From assembly GCF_030272615.1 (NCBI RefSeq), contig NC_081415.1:506431373-506495372 (forward strand): DNA of 64,000 bases, in the 5' to 3' direction. Origin of the DNA: Cryptomeria japonica. Lineage: Eukaryota; Streptophyta; Pinopsida; Cupressales; Cupressaceae. The notes under the pieces are model-generated. The model was given only the letters and a program-made list of their open reading frames with translations. It searched no databases and was not told the origin of the DNA. The translations under genes were made by a program, and so were the position numbers. Positions 48,721 to 60,502 of the stretch are shown here, in pieces (within the stretch, counting starts at the first letter, position 1; each line of letters opens with the position of its first letter).

Positions 48721-50100
48721 ACAAGACAAAGTTTTGGATGCCGTAGAGGCAAAGTGGAAATTTCAATTATGAGGACTGAGGGATTGGATTGGGTGATGTT
48801 AGTGGGGTTTTTGTGCCTTGAAAGTCATATTGGTCAATATTCTTGAATTGAAAGCTCCATTACCTCAGATTCCTCTCACTTATCCAATATCCGTGTAGTG
48901 TCGCATATGGTCTACACATGGCACGTCGCAAAGTTTTCGAGAATGATTTTTTTTTATGGAAAATGTAATCAAAGTCCTTGTTTTTATCATAAAAATACAT
49001 AAAATTTATAGTTGTAATAGTGGAAAAGAAAGTTGCAATTTCCTTTACTTTGGATGGGAATTGATATAAGTAAATATATTCAGTCAATTTTGATTAATTG
49101 GGAATATTAAATTAAGTAAACTATTTAAAAAATTGAGTGAGATGGAATGATAATATTAATTTAAATGATCAAATACTTTGTGAAATCAATAAGGTTTTCA
49201 ATTTTTTTGTTGAATATTAGAAATGGTGTATCTCTATTGGTGTAGTTGACTACAATTATGTTGTGGATCTATATCATGTTAGAGGATAGGTTTCAAAGTC
49301 TAGGATTTATTCATTGTCACATGTTTGTTCCTATTCTTAATACTCATTTTGGCAAATCTATAGAATTATGTCCTACAACCTTGCTTGATGCACAAACTTC
49401 TACTTTAATTTTTTCAATAGTTGAAGATATATTAGAACAACTATCAAAAGAGTAATGCAAGAGGAGATCAAAGTGACTAGGCTCTACAACCAAAAGCACT
49501 CCACTTCAAAAAGGAAAAGTGGTCTTAGAGAAGCGACCACAAAAGCACAAAAGAAAAAGAAAAGAAAACAACGATCCATACCATCATCATGTCTTGCAAC
49601 TTGTCACAATAGACCTATCCCATGAGTGGTCGTCCATCCAAACGACCAACTTTTGGACACCTTGGAATAATTGAGTTTTTATAAGTGGCAATTTGCCTAC
49701 ATAGAAGATAAAAAACTATTTTTTCATCACAATATTAGCATTCCTTCGTGGTACAATTACATTAAATTGAAGCATCACCAATTCAACATACTTGTAGTTA
49801 TAACTAAATAAATATCTGCATAATATTTTTCAAAAGAAATAAAAAGGAAAACTAAAAAATGCTTACATAAATGAAATTGTATTAAGATGCATGGTCCCAA
49901 AATAGAAATGTTGCTAATAAAATCAAATATTTCAAGGGAGAAGTAAATTGGTTATCCCTAGTTTAAACCCATATGAATTGCTAAAAGAGAGACCTCTTTG
50001 CATGTGTTCCTTTTTTTCAATATTAATTGAATCATCCAAACAACAAATTCATAATTTTTTGTAGGTATCAACAAAACGTCTAGGACTTGTAGCAATACGA
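48721..50100. other. No recognised gene
   Basis: AT-rich. The plus-strand open stretch 49246-49455 followed by a Lys-rich part ('KRPQKHKRKRKEN', about 49530) looks weakly coding, but no family is recognised. Confidence 0.35.
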
Positions 50101-50132
50101 AATTATTTCCTTTGGTGCATCTTCAATGGTGA

Positions 50133-51420
50133 TCACCAATTGAGCAATGTCGCCAAAGTAATGAAACCAAACAAGAAAATATTGTGTTGTTGATTTGATA
50201 GTGGTTGTTGGTAGGGTGCTTGGGGTAACCATGATAGCCATATTATCATTTTGAAGTTATATGTTTGGTTTGGACATGGAATTAGATTTGAGAAATGAGT
50301 GCAACTTACTTGTGACAAGGTGATTGCTGAAGTGTTCATTGTAGTATAATATTGTGGAATGTTTATATTCACCAATTCCCAAAACAATACATGATTTTCT
50401 AGTAAGGGGTTCATTTGAGTTGTTAAGCAATTTTCTCACTGTAGAGCCCTTTGTGCCATCTCGACCTCTTTTTACTTCCAATATTATTCCCTCTAAAGTC
50501 TAAACCTTCTCTTGCTCCTTTTTTCTACTCTTTTTCCTTCTATAATTTTTTCAACTTCTCCCTTTCTACATTTAGTATCTCCTCATCAACTTTGGTTTTC
50601 TTTAATTCTCATGCCACAAGGTGTGCTACCTTTTTGTCCTCATTTTGTTGTTTCTTTCAAGATTTTAGCTACTCCAATCCTTTCTTCCTTTTCTCTTGCT
50701 CCATCAAGAGATTCATGTAGTCATTTGCTGGACTACCAGCTACTCAACTAAATTTCAAGATCACTAGCATTCTTTGGTCTTTCATTAACAATGTGCACAA
50801 GTCGCTTGGAGAATTTTGTAATGGTCGATACTATTTCAAAATGCAATGTCTTATTCAACTAATTCATTGTTGTTGTGGCCTTAGCAACTTCTTGTGTATA
50901 TTTACTGAAATATGCATTACCTTTCCCACAATGAACATAGTAATGTACAACTTGAGGCATGCCAAAAGTGGCTCGTAGAGATGGGAACAAAAAATTTCAA
51001 TGTTCTTGGAAATTTATATCAGTAACAATAATCATAGCTCCCTCCACAAACCATGAAAATTGGCTTTGTTGTGAAGGAAGACTAAGATCATCTTCCAAAT
51101 CCTCATGTTGACTATCTACCATGTTACAATAATCCTTATCACCCACCTCTTGCGCAATTAAACCAGTATGAGTACTTTGAGGTGTATATCATATAGAATT
51201 TTGAACCTTGAATTCTATTGTAGATTGCATTTGAGCATCCAAAAGAATGGATAACAATGTGTGTGTGTGTGTGTGACTTCATCTATTGAAACAACAATAG
51301 TTGAAAGACTAAGGATGCTCTACACTGCAAAAGCATCATCGACTACATTAATTTGAAATGTGTTGCTAGGATGCATGCCACCGACCAATGCCTCCTCATT
51401 CAATAGACATATGCCAACCC
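50133..51420 (-). pseudogene. Decayed charged C-terminal region downstream of the DDE transposase
   Basis: Following the transposase on the minus strand, sequence remains protein-like but broken. Near 50700-50540 it is Lys/Glu-rich helix ('NLLMEQEKRKKGLE', 'LKKTKVDEEILNVEREKLKK'), then 50481-50257 ('VKRGRDGTKGSTVRKLLNN'). This resembles the charged tail of pogo/Tigger-type plant proteins and probably belonged to the same gene. Part may be unrelated. Confidence 0.4.
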
Positions 51421-51424
51421 TTTT

Positions 51425-52400
51425 GAATCATGTTGTGATATTGGACATTGTCAACAATTTTTGCAATGACTCGCTACCTAGTTCTACCAAATTTGCCATA
51501 GTTTTGATGTTTGGATACTTTGCTAACCATGACACACATTCATATTTGAAGTATGTTTTAAAAATTGAAAACACACTCACATCGAAAGGCTTTAGTTTAT
51601 GTGACATATGAGGCGACAAAGTAAGCAAGTCAATACCCAGCATCCTTGCTTCTTGGATGGTTGTGACTGTGACATGGCTTCCATGGCCATAAAAAATCAA
51701 CAAGTGCCTATTAGTGGGTGAGACCCTTCTTGGAATTGGGTGTGCAAAGTGGTACAACCAATTCATAAATTCATTTTTCATCCAAGCATGTGGTTGGTTT
51801 TCCATGCAAGCACTTGGTTTGTAGCCTGCAATGTAATTTTAAAGATACTTTTTACCCTTAAAAATTAGAACGATGGTATGCTTTGGTTAGCAATGTTAAC
51901 ACAACAAAGAATGGTTATCCATTCCTAACTCAATAATTATAGAGGACATACTCCCGCTACCTCTTCTAGACAACACCTTCATCACACCACTTTTGCTTGC
52001 TTCAATACTAGTCTCATCACAATTTCATATTCATTTAGGATTATATGGATTTGCATCATACACCTTGGACAATGTCTGGTAGAAGGAAAATACAATAATA
52101 CGTCTGAGGTTGATTGCCCTATCTTTGTCAAGGACTTTAGTTGTCCACAAGCTAAGTTATGAATGCCTTTTCTTAAAATAATCCACCATGACTTCCTAGG
52201 GGAGTCCATTCTTAAAAGGGTTGGGTCTAGTTTGGTAAATCTAGGCTAATTTGCTTTGAGATTTACTATCTCAAGGCCACAACCAATGTATCCATCTTCA
52301 TGCACCGGTCCACAATAATAGCCTCTTCAACTTCAATCAAGATAGTTTGATGACCTTTCTTGGAGGTTGATGTAACCCCACCTAACTAGTTGGTGAGCGC
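51425..52400 (-). pseudogene. Pogo/CENP-B-like DDE transposase fragment
   Basis: The minus-strand piece 51805-51428 contains 'HLLIFYGHGSHVT', the second catalytic block of the DDE_1 superfamily (normally D-G-H-G-S, here Asp to Tyr), then 'LLTLSPHMSHKLKPFDVSVF', the third block with the terminal acidic residue. Upstream 'NQPHAWMKNEFMNWLYHF' is also typical. Still further upstream, 52380-51960 holds frameshifted remnants of the DNA-binding part ('RCMKMDTL', 'PRKSWWIIL'). A live enzyme would cut and move the transposon. The loss of a catalytic Asp and the frameshifts make it dead. Terminal inverted repeats were not found. Confidence 0.8.
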
Positions 52401-53100
52401 GGTTGTTGGGATTCTTTATTTCTTGTAGTTGTCCTTGTCAACATACCATTATTTTCTACATCTTGAAGATATTTTGTCATGTTTGATATTGACCAATCTT
52501 TTTCTTTGACAATTCTTTTTTGCTTATTTGGAGGTGTAGTAACCTCTAGTACTCTTGCAATAGGTTATGGAGTGTTGTCAACAATAACTAGAGGATATTC
52601 ATCTGGGGGGAGTGTATATCCTCTTTTATGTTCAAGACACCTTTTTGTGGCTCTTTTTTGCTAGGTCATGTTCTAGTTCGAGCTTCATTTGTCACTTGTA
52701 AACAATGAGAAACACAAATCAAGCAAGGATGAAATCAAGATAACTAAACAGAATAAAATTTGCACTATTAATGACAAACAATAATACATGCACCATATTC
52801 GTAACCACTAACATTTTATTGAGTAAAATTTGAATCATTAACTTATCGATGATTCTTGAACATAATAATTTCTTTAATTTTATGTTGTTTACTAATTTTA
52901 TTGTATATTTTGAGTGTAAGTAATCTTTATGACTGTTCATGGGTTGCTTTCTTTCTTGAAGTTTACAACCTTAATATTCTCTATAGCTATAGAAACCTTA
53001 TTGTTAACAAATTTAAGCAATTGTATTGAACATACAAGCATAACCAATATAATTTGCATCATATTGGGTAGAGCATTGGCAAGTTATAATACAGATAGAC
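52401..53100. other. No recognised gene
   Basis: AT-rich. Possibly the 5' end of the DNA transposon. No TIR or ORF can be supported. Confidence 0.35.
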
Positions 53101-54080
53101 ATTCAAAGGCATAAACAATATAACCCCATTTGCATCAACAAACATATCCCCATCTAGATTAATAGTCATTCACATGCTCAGAGTTAACTTGGATGAATGT
53201 CTAGAACACATTGTGCATTTGAACCCAAAACTATGCATTTACAACACACTAGGTAGAACATTTATATTGAGATCAATATATATACTTTGACATGTATGAA
53301 CATTATTAAATGACACTTACAACACTTGCAACAAAATGAGTAGAACAATTACATTGTATACAACAAAAAGGAAATCACAAATATAAATAGTATAACTTTA
53401 AAACCCATAGACATGCATTGAGAAGCATAAACCCCCATAGATATGCATTGAACGATATTAATCAATATAATATGGTTACATAAACTAGGTAGAACAATTA
53501 CATTATGCACATTAGGTAGATAATTGCATGCATAAACAATATAACTTAAAACCTCATAAACATGCATTGAGAAGCATTAATTGTATAATGTAGTTGTAGC
53601 AAGTTGGGTAGAACATTAAAGGATAATTACAATACTTAAATGACACTTACAACAAGCTGGGTACAACAATTGAATTGTCTATGACATAAACAATATAACT
53701 TAAGACCCCATAGGTATGCATTGAGAAGCATAAACTCTCCATAGAAATGCATTGTGAAGCATAACCCATATAAATTACTTATAACAAATTGAGTAGAATA
53801 TTACACGACATTTACAACAATTAAACAACAATTACAATAGCAAATGACACTTAAACCGAGAACTAAACTTACATTATAAATGACATAAAGGCATTTGTAA
53901 GCATAAACAATACAACTTAAACCCCATACATATGCATTGACAAGCATAGACTGTATATGTAAACACGAAATGTGAATTGACAACAAACTAGGTATAACAT
54001 CTACATCCTATACAACAATTTTCCATTCATAGACATAAACAATATAACTCAAAACAATTGATAAATAAACTGGAAACTAC
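53100..54080. repeat. Diffuse tandem-like repeats
   Basis: The phrases 'catagacatgcattgagaag', 'cataaacaatataacttaa', 'aactaggtagaacaattac' and 'gacacttacaacaa' recur many times at irregular 60-140 base spacing with substitutions. Looks like an old, scrambled satellite-like block. The small open frames inside are incidental. Confidence 0.7.
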
Positions 54081-55110
54081 ACTGAAAGGAACATGAAAAA
54101 ATAGGCATGATGATAATAGGTTATAAAATATGGAGAATACCTAGAACATTGTGCAAATTGCTTATGCTAATTATATGTTCTTGCACTATCTTCTTACATT
54201 GTTGCCATTGCTTAAATGTTACAAATTGGATGAAATTGGCAATAGTTTGAGCAAAGCAAAATAAAAACTTTGAACAAATATCATGGCTATTTGAATTTGT
54301 TGCATTAATGATTTGTGGAATGCTTGTTTGAATTGGAGAAATAAATTTATGCCCTATTCTTTTGATTGTGTTTTTAGAATTGATTTAAAAGATTTCAAAA
54401 TTGCCATAAGTTGCAGACTTACTTAGTTTGGTCAAATGCATTTATGTTGTTGAATGTTTAAATTGTGTCCTATGGCTTCGATATTGGCCTTACAACTTGT
54501 CTATATTGAGTGGAGGTGGGTGATTGACTTTGATAGATGGAACACATGGCATTGGCTTTTGTATAAGAAGTATTTTCAATGTGGAACTCAGTGACAATCA
54601 ATGGATTTGATATGACCTTGTGATAGGATGGAGAGTCTTTTAATATGTTGATATGGAATCCCCTTTTGTATATAACATGTATATGGGTTGAATAGTTAAT
54701 GCTTCCATGTGCAACAATATTAATATTAAGACCATTTTGTCTTATGTGTCGGAGAAAAGTTTAACGTTGTCTTGCATATCTTACTACTGTTGAATCAATA
54801 TGGGTTCTAACAAATGCTTTAATAATATGATCTGACTTGTCCAATTATTTATATATATTTTTATTTGGGATAAATATATACATATTATAAGCCACTTTTG
54901 ATGTGTACATTATGGTTAATTTTACCAAAGGTAGACATGTGATGAAATTTGAAATGCTCCACACTTATGTTTGACTTTGCATTATGTTGCTTGTACAAGA
55001 CCCCTATTTGTTCTCTTTAGTGCTACATCATAATCACTTTTAGATCAACATTCTTAACCTTTACTTTTCATTTGCTAGTTACCATCCCGACTCTTGTAAT
55101 GGTTCAATTG
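54081..55110. other. No recognised gene
   Basis: AT-rich single-copy-looking sequence up to the left target duplication of element H. Confidence 0.5.
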
Positions 55111-55926
55111 TGTAAAAGTATTGTAACTTCCAATTTAATGAACAAATTATATGCAGGATGGTGTATTTTAATTTTGATATTATGACTATGACACTAATAT
55201 TGCTATCTTTCTTTTACTGCAGGTTAGGAGGATGAACATGTATCGATTTCAATGTCATCTCCTTTGGTTTGAATAATGTATAAGTAGTAGGATGGCCACG
55301 ATCAAGTGGCACCTTGATCGGACATGTCTTTTAGACATGTCCGACCAAGATGTCACTTGGTCGTGACCCTTACTAACATTAACCGATCCATAACTAATCA
55401 GTGCTACAAACATTAATGTATCGGTATAATGATAATAGTGCTTATACCCGATAATGAATCGTTTAATGCTTATGAACATACCCGATGGTGAATCGGTATC
55501 ACTGTTAATGATAATAATGCTTATAAACACATCCGATCATGAATCGGTATTTGTTAATTGTTTCAGATAAAACATACCCGATAATGAATCGGTATCAAGC
55601 ATATAATAATGGATCAATATAAAGTAAACAATAACAATTACGGTTAGCATTATATGCTATCGGGTTAATACCCCGATAGCATATTAATGCCGATTCATAT
55701 ATGAATTGACATTAATATGCTATCGGGTTAGTAGCCCGATATCCCTTTAGATTGACGCTTAACATAGTTAAGTAGATCGTCAATCTAATCCATCATTATC
55801 CAATATCAATATCATAATTATGATCAATGTTATAGTCTGATAAACATAAAGCATGAATGAGTAAACTAATAACATAGTAGAGAGTTAGGAGAGTCTTATC
55901 TTGCAGAAGCTACTAATGCATTAACA
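55111..55926 (-). repeat. 3' LTR of element H (left-hand on + strand)
   Basis: Plus-strand ends TGTAAAAGTATTG and CTAATGCATTAACA. It contains a 75-base near-palindrome (55294-55368) and an array of short palindromic 'ccgat..atcgg' units (55380-55740). A polypurine tract 'aaagctaagagggag' on the minus strand (55927-55941) abuts it. Confidence 0.95.
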
Positions 55927-56469
55927 CTCCCTCTTAGCTTTTGGAAGATAGATAAAGTAACCTGCATCACATTTCTTTTCATAACGCCAATCTCCAAGAA
56001 TATATATCATCTATACATAAGATATGAAGTATCATCAGGCCATAGGATACAAATATAAGATTTTACTCTAAGTATGTATCACCCAATCATGTGATATAAA
56101 GGATTCATCATTTTATTATAACAAAATATCACCTAGACACGTGATATTAGTATTGCCTAAACACGCAACACTGAGGATAAACATATGAGGATGGTTAAAT
56201 TCTCATCTTATCCATATTGTGATATGTGCACAAACATTTTATTCAAATGTTTTATTACAACACCATCATGGCACATCCATGACATACCAGAGATCCAACA
56301 TGATAACTGGTTTGAGAATCATAAGATCGTCACCTTATGATGTCTGCATACAAGTGTTCATAATTTGAGAAATCGTCACCTCTTAGATATGAACACAAGG
56401 GGTAAAACCCATAATGTCTCAACATGACAAAGAAGTTTTACATTTTCAACATCTTATTTACAAAGCAGA

Positions 56470-57381
56470 TTACCTTTCTATCATACCTAAACCTTTTCTG
56501 AAGTGATCAACCTTCACTCTGGAAAGTGGTTTGATCAAAATATCTGCAGTCTGATCTCCCGTACTAACATATTCTAATTTGATCACATTTTTGTCTACCA
56601 TGTCTCGTACATAATGGTATGGGATCTCAATATGTTTGGATCTATCATGGAATACTGGATTCACTGAAAGTTTTATGCAACTTTGATTGTCGCAATGGAT
56701 GATTGTAGGTTTCATCGTATTACCAAACAATCCCACAAGCAACTTTCTAAGCCACACCACTTCTCGGGCAGCCATGGAGGCTGCAATGTATTCGGCCTCG
56801 GTGGAACTTTGCGCTACAGAAGACTGCTTTTTGCTGATCCAGGATATCATGGCTGATCCCAAACTGAAGCAACACCCAGAGGTGCTTTTCCGATTAGTCA
56901 CACTTCCAACCCAATCTGAATCTGAGAATCCGTGTAGATTAAGATCAATTTTCTTATACTTGAGACCAAGGTTTAAGGTGCCTTGTAGATATCTCATAAT
57001 GTGTTTTACTGCTACCAGGTGTATCTCCTTTGGCTCACACATAAACTGACTCAAGGCATTTACTGCATAGTAGATATCTGGTCTTGTATTTACCAGATAC
57101 ATAAGAGACCCAATAATTTGCCTGTATAGAGTGGGGTTAGTAGAAGGTGATTCTGCTGCTGCTTCTTTGAGTTTATGAAGATTGGTCTCCATTGGAGAGG
57201 TCATAGGTCTGCAGTTGAGCATTCCAAATCTCTTCAGGATGTCTATTGTATACTTGCCTTGGTTTAGAACAATGTTATCAGGATTCTGCCATATTTCCAA
57301 CCCTAGGAAATAATGAAGGAATCTCAAGTCCTTCATATCAAATTCTTTGGATAGCTCTTTCTTGCATTGATCTATAAGGTG
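56470..57381 (-). pseudogene. Element H RT C-terminal part and RNase H
   Basis: Continues in frame from the RT after a single TAA at 57382-57384. The RT thumb 'LRFLHYFLGLEIW' and 'RPDIYYAVNALSQFM' are followed by RNase H with its acidic residues in 'GFSDSDWVGS', 'SSTEAEYIAAS' and 'IIHCDNQSCI'. It ends 'RKGLGMIER' at a stop. Apart from the upstream stop this part is fully open (288 residues from the first Met). Confidence 0.95.
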
Positions 57382-58662
57382 ATCTTATCTAGAGATTAAT
57401 AAGTCATCAACATATAAAATTATTATTAGCATATCACCTTTATTCTGTTTGTAGTAGAGATTAGGATTTGCATCATTTTTAGAGAAGCCTAGTTTTGATA
57501 AATATGTGTCAATTCTTTCATACCAAACCCTAGGAGCCTGTTTGAGCCCATATAGAGCTTTCTTGAGTCTGTACACATGAGATTCTGCATGATGGATCTC
57601 AAACCCTTCAGGTTGCTCTAGGTATACTTCTTCAGATATCTCTCCATTAAGAAAAGATGTCTTTACATCCATTTGATGTACCTTCGATCCCTTAGCTGCT
57701 GCAATGGCTAGTACAACCCTGATTGAGGTATATCTGGCTACAGGAGCAAATGTTTCTTCATAGTCTATTCCTTCCTTTTGAGAAAATCCTCTGGCTACAA
57801 ATCTTGCCTTATATTTTTCAATGCTGCCATCTGCTGCATGTTTGATCTTGAAAAGCCATTTAGAAGAAACAACAGATTTCTTAGTTGGCCTGGGAACAAT
57901 TTCCCATACATCATTTTTCATTATGGATTGATACTCTTCAGACATAGCATCCTTCCATACTTGATGTTTAAGGGCATCTGTAACATTGTCAGGTTTGTTT
58001 TTAGATAGATCATTCATAAGAGCAACATAGCTAGTAAATTTATTAGGTCTTTTGCTTTCTCTGAAGGTTCCAGAAGGAGCAGCAAACCTTTGAGATTCTT
58101 CTACTGTTTTGGTGGCCCATAGTGGTCTTTTCTTGAGATTTCTAGGTGAGTTTTCATTTTCATTTTCAGTTTCATCTAGATTCTCCCTCTGAAACTCATG
58201 AGCAAGATTTTCATCTAAGTTAGAGGTAGGTACATAGATTTCAGGTTCTATGAAGTTCTGAGCTCTTTTGAAAGCTAGATCCTCTTCAAATATTACATCC
58301 CTACTTAGTTCAATATTTCTTTGACCAGGTACATAGATTCTGTAGGCTTTGGAGGTTTCACTATATCCTACAAGTAATCCTCTTTTTCCAAAAGGCTCTA
58401 GTTTTAGTCTCTTTTCTTTAGGTATATGGATATAGACAGGGCATCCAAATATCTTAAGGTGGCTAATATCAGGCTTAATCTTAGTGAATACTTCTTCAGG
58501 AGTTTTGTCCTCAAGATGGGAGTGAGGGCACCTGTTCTGTATATATACAGCGGTGCTGGATGCTTCAGCCCAGAGATTTGTGTTAAGGTTTTGATCTAGG
58601 ATCATGGCCTTGGTAGCTTCAACTATGGTCCTATTTTTTCTTTCCGTTACCCCATTTTGTTG
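57382..58662 (-). pseudogene. Element H integrase C-terminal part and reverse transcriptase
   Basis: Open for 406 residues from 58605. The integrase end ('NLWAEASSTAVYIQNRCP', 'HLKIFGCPVYIHIP') is followed by a variable acidic linker. RT follows with 'WEIVPRPTKKSVVSSKWLFK', 'ARFVARGFSQKEGIDYEETF', 'VHQMDVKTSFLNGEI' (first catalytic Asp) and 'LYVDDLLISR' (catalytic Asp pair). It stops at TAA 57382-57384, directly after the active site. Upstream of 58605 the frame continues to the frameshift near 58660. Confidence 0.95.
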
Positions 58663-59216
58663 AGGGTATAAGGTATAGTAAGCTCCCTCTTAATCCCATT
58701 ATCTCTACGAAATTCTTTAAATGAATCTGATGTGTATTCTCCCCCATTGTCGGTTCTTAGGGTTTTAACTTTGTTTCTTGAGTGGTTTTCAGTTAGTGAT
58801 TTAAATTCTTTAAATCTAGAGAGGATCTCTTCTGATTCTTTACTTTTCAGAAAGTAGATCCAAGTCTTCCTAGAGTAGTCATCAACAAATATTGCATAAT
58901 ACAAGAATCCCCCTAGAGAGGATACAGACATAGGTCCGCATACATCATAATGAACTAATTCTAGAATTTTGCTAGTTTTCCTAGTACTAATTTGGGATGC
59001 ACCTTTGGTATTCTTACCTAGGGCACATCCTTTGCATGCCCCTGAATGATCTTGCTTTAACTTGGGTAGACCTATGACAAGGTTTCCCATTGAAGATAAA
59101 GCCCTAAAATTCAGATGACCTAATCTTCTATGCCAAACTTCATTTGCATTAGTGGCTTCATGGATTAGGGCTAGATTAGGTTCCGTGCACAGTTCATACA
59201 AATAGCCCCGTCTCTA
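58647..59216 (-). pseudogene. Element H GAG-pre-integrase and integrase core
   Basis: After a TAG at 59214-59216 the frame reads the zinc-binding 'WHRRLGHLNF' and 'CKGCALGKNTKG'. The integrase core follows with Asp in 'VHYDVCGPM', 'IFVDDYSRKTWIYFLKSKES' and the second Asp in 'RTDNGGEY'. A one-base deletion near 58664 shifts the frame before the third catalytic residue. 'NGVTERKN', with that Glu, is found in the frame of the downstream ORF. Confidence 0.95.
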
Positions 59217-59681
59217 TCCAATGGTCATTGCCTTCTTGATGGAGGAGTTCTTTGGCCAAGCCAATACTTTGTTGTCCATGAATGTCACTCTGTATCCGTT
59301 ATCTTCTAGTGCCGATATAGAGACTAGATTTCTTTTGATGCTAGGGACATATAGTACTCCTTCAAGCTGCAGGGTTATGCTTGTCTTCAATTTGATGGTG
59401 CAGGTTCCTACTCCTTTGACTGGATGTGTGGAGTCATCTCCGATGGTTACGTCCTCATCAATCTCTTCTGTCATGGAATCAAGTACTTCTCTAAACCCAG
59501 TGATGTGCCTGGATGTGCCACTGTCAATCACCCATGAGTTGATTTTGTTAGAAGCTTGACTTGTGAGTGCTGAGTAGAATACGTATTTCTCGGAGTCATC
59601 TTCCCCTTTAGTCTTTCCTGCTTTAACAAATGTAGCATGTTTCTTTGTTCTCTCTGAGAATTTTGCAATGAAGTGTCCGAA
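59217..59681 (-). pseudogene. Element H protease
   Basis: 'WVIDSGTSRHITG' is the copia retropepsin active site (D-S-G), followed by 'GVLYVPSIKRNLVSISALED', the conserved second half. It is in frame with gag upstream, from which it is separated by one TAG, and with integrase downstream, separated by another TAG. Confidence 0.95.
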
Positions 59682-60410
59682 CTAATCACATCTGTAACAT
59701 TGAATGTGAGATAGGTGCTTCTTTGAAGTATTCTTGCCTTGACGACCTTTTCTCTTTCTAAACTGCCTTTTCTTGTTATGCTTGGTGGAGTTGGTGTTTA
59801 GAACTTGTAGGTCTTCATCTATATTCTTGTGTTTCATTCCCATCTTTTTCAATCTTGATTCTTCTTGGAGACAGTCATCCCTTAATATTTCAAACTTGGG
59901 ATATTTGAACCTTGCACTGATGCCTTGGACGAATGTGCTCCATCCACTAGGCAACCCATCTAAAGCAATGAGTGTCAACTCTTTGCTTTGGATCTCATAG
60001 TCCAGAGTTGCAATTTCATCTCTTAGAACTGATATCTGCATAAAGTAGGTGTTGATTGTCTCCCCTTTGTTCATGGTGATGTGATTTATTTCTCGTTTTA
60101 ATGCTAGAGTTTGACTTGCATTTGATATCTCAAATGTGCTTTCAAGAGCTATGAACATTTTATAGGCTGTCTGATGTTTTCTTATGATGGGCATTATGTT
60201 GTTTCTCACACCATCAACTATTATTTTTATTGCCTCTTCATTTCCCTCAATCCATGCTGATTTGTCAGGTTCATTTTTGGGTTGATCATTTTTGGTTTGA
60301 ACAAATGAATCCACTTTGTTCTCCTTTAAGATCATTTGAATTCTGAATTTCCAGGCTGAAAAATCATCGCCACCTTCGAGTCTGTCTTCGAATTTGATAG
60401 CACTGGCCAT
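59682..60410 (-). pseudogene. Element H gag
   Basis: Starts at ATG 60410 ('MASAIKFEDRLEGGDDFSAW'), a typical copia gag start. The UBN2-type capsid region follows ('YKMFIALESTFEISNAS', 'LIALDGLPSGWSTFVQGI'), then a basic tail and the zinc knuckle 'CYRCD*FGHFIAKF'. The stop, probably from a Gln codon CAG, falls inside the knuckle, and the last Cys is replaced by Phe. Confidence 0.9.
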
Positions 60411-60490
60411 TTGAAGAAATGTGATGTAGTATATAAACTTGTTCTTAAATTTGTTTCACGAAATTAAATAGCCTCAAGTTCGATCAACTT

Positions 60491-60502
60491 GGCTTTGATA
60501 CC
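60491..60502 (-). other. Primer-binding site of element H (tRNA-iMet)
   Basis: TGGTATCAAAGC on the minus strand directly after the LTR end, one mismatch from the consensus TGGTATCAGAGC. Confidence 0.9.

Noticed and set aside
56687-57049. Plus-strand open frame of 120 residues inside element H
   Set aside because: Lies opposite the RNase H domain; composition is that of antisense translation.
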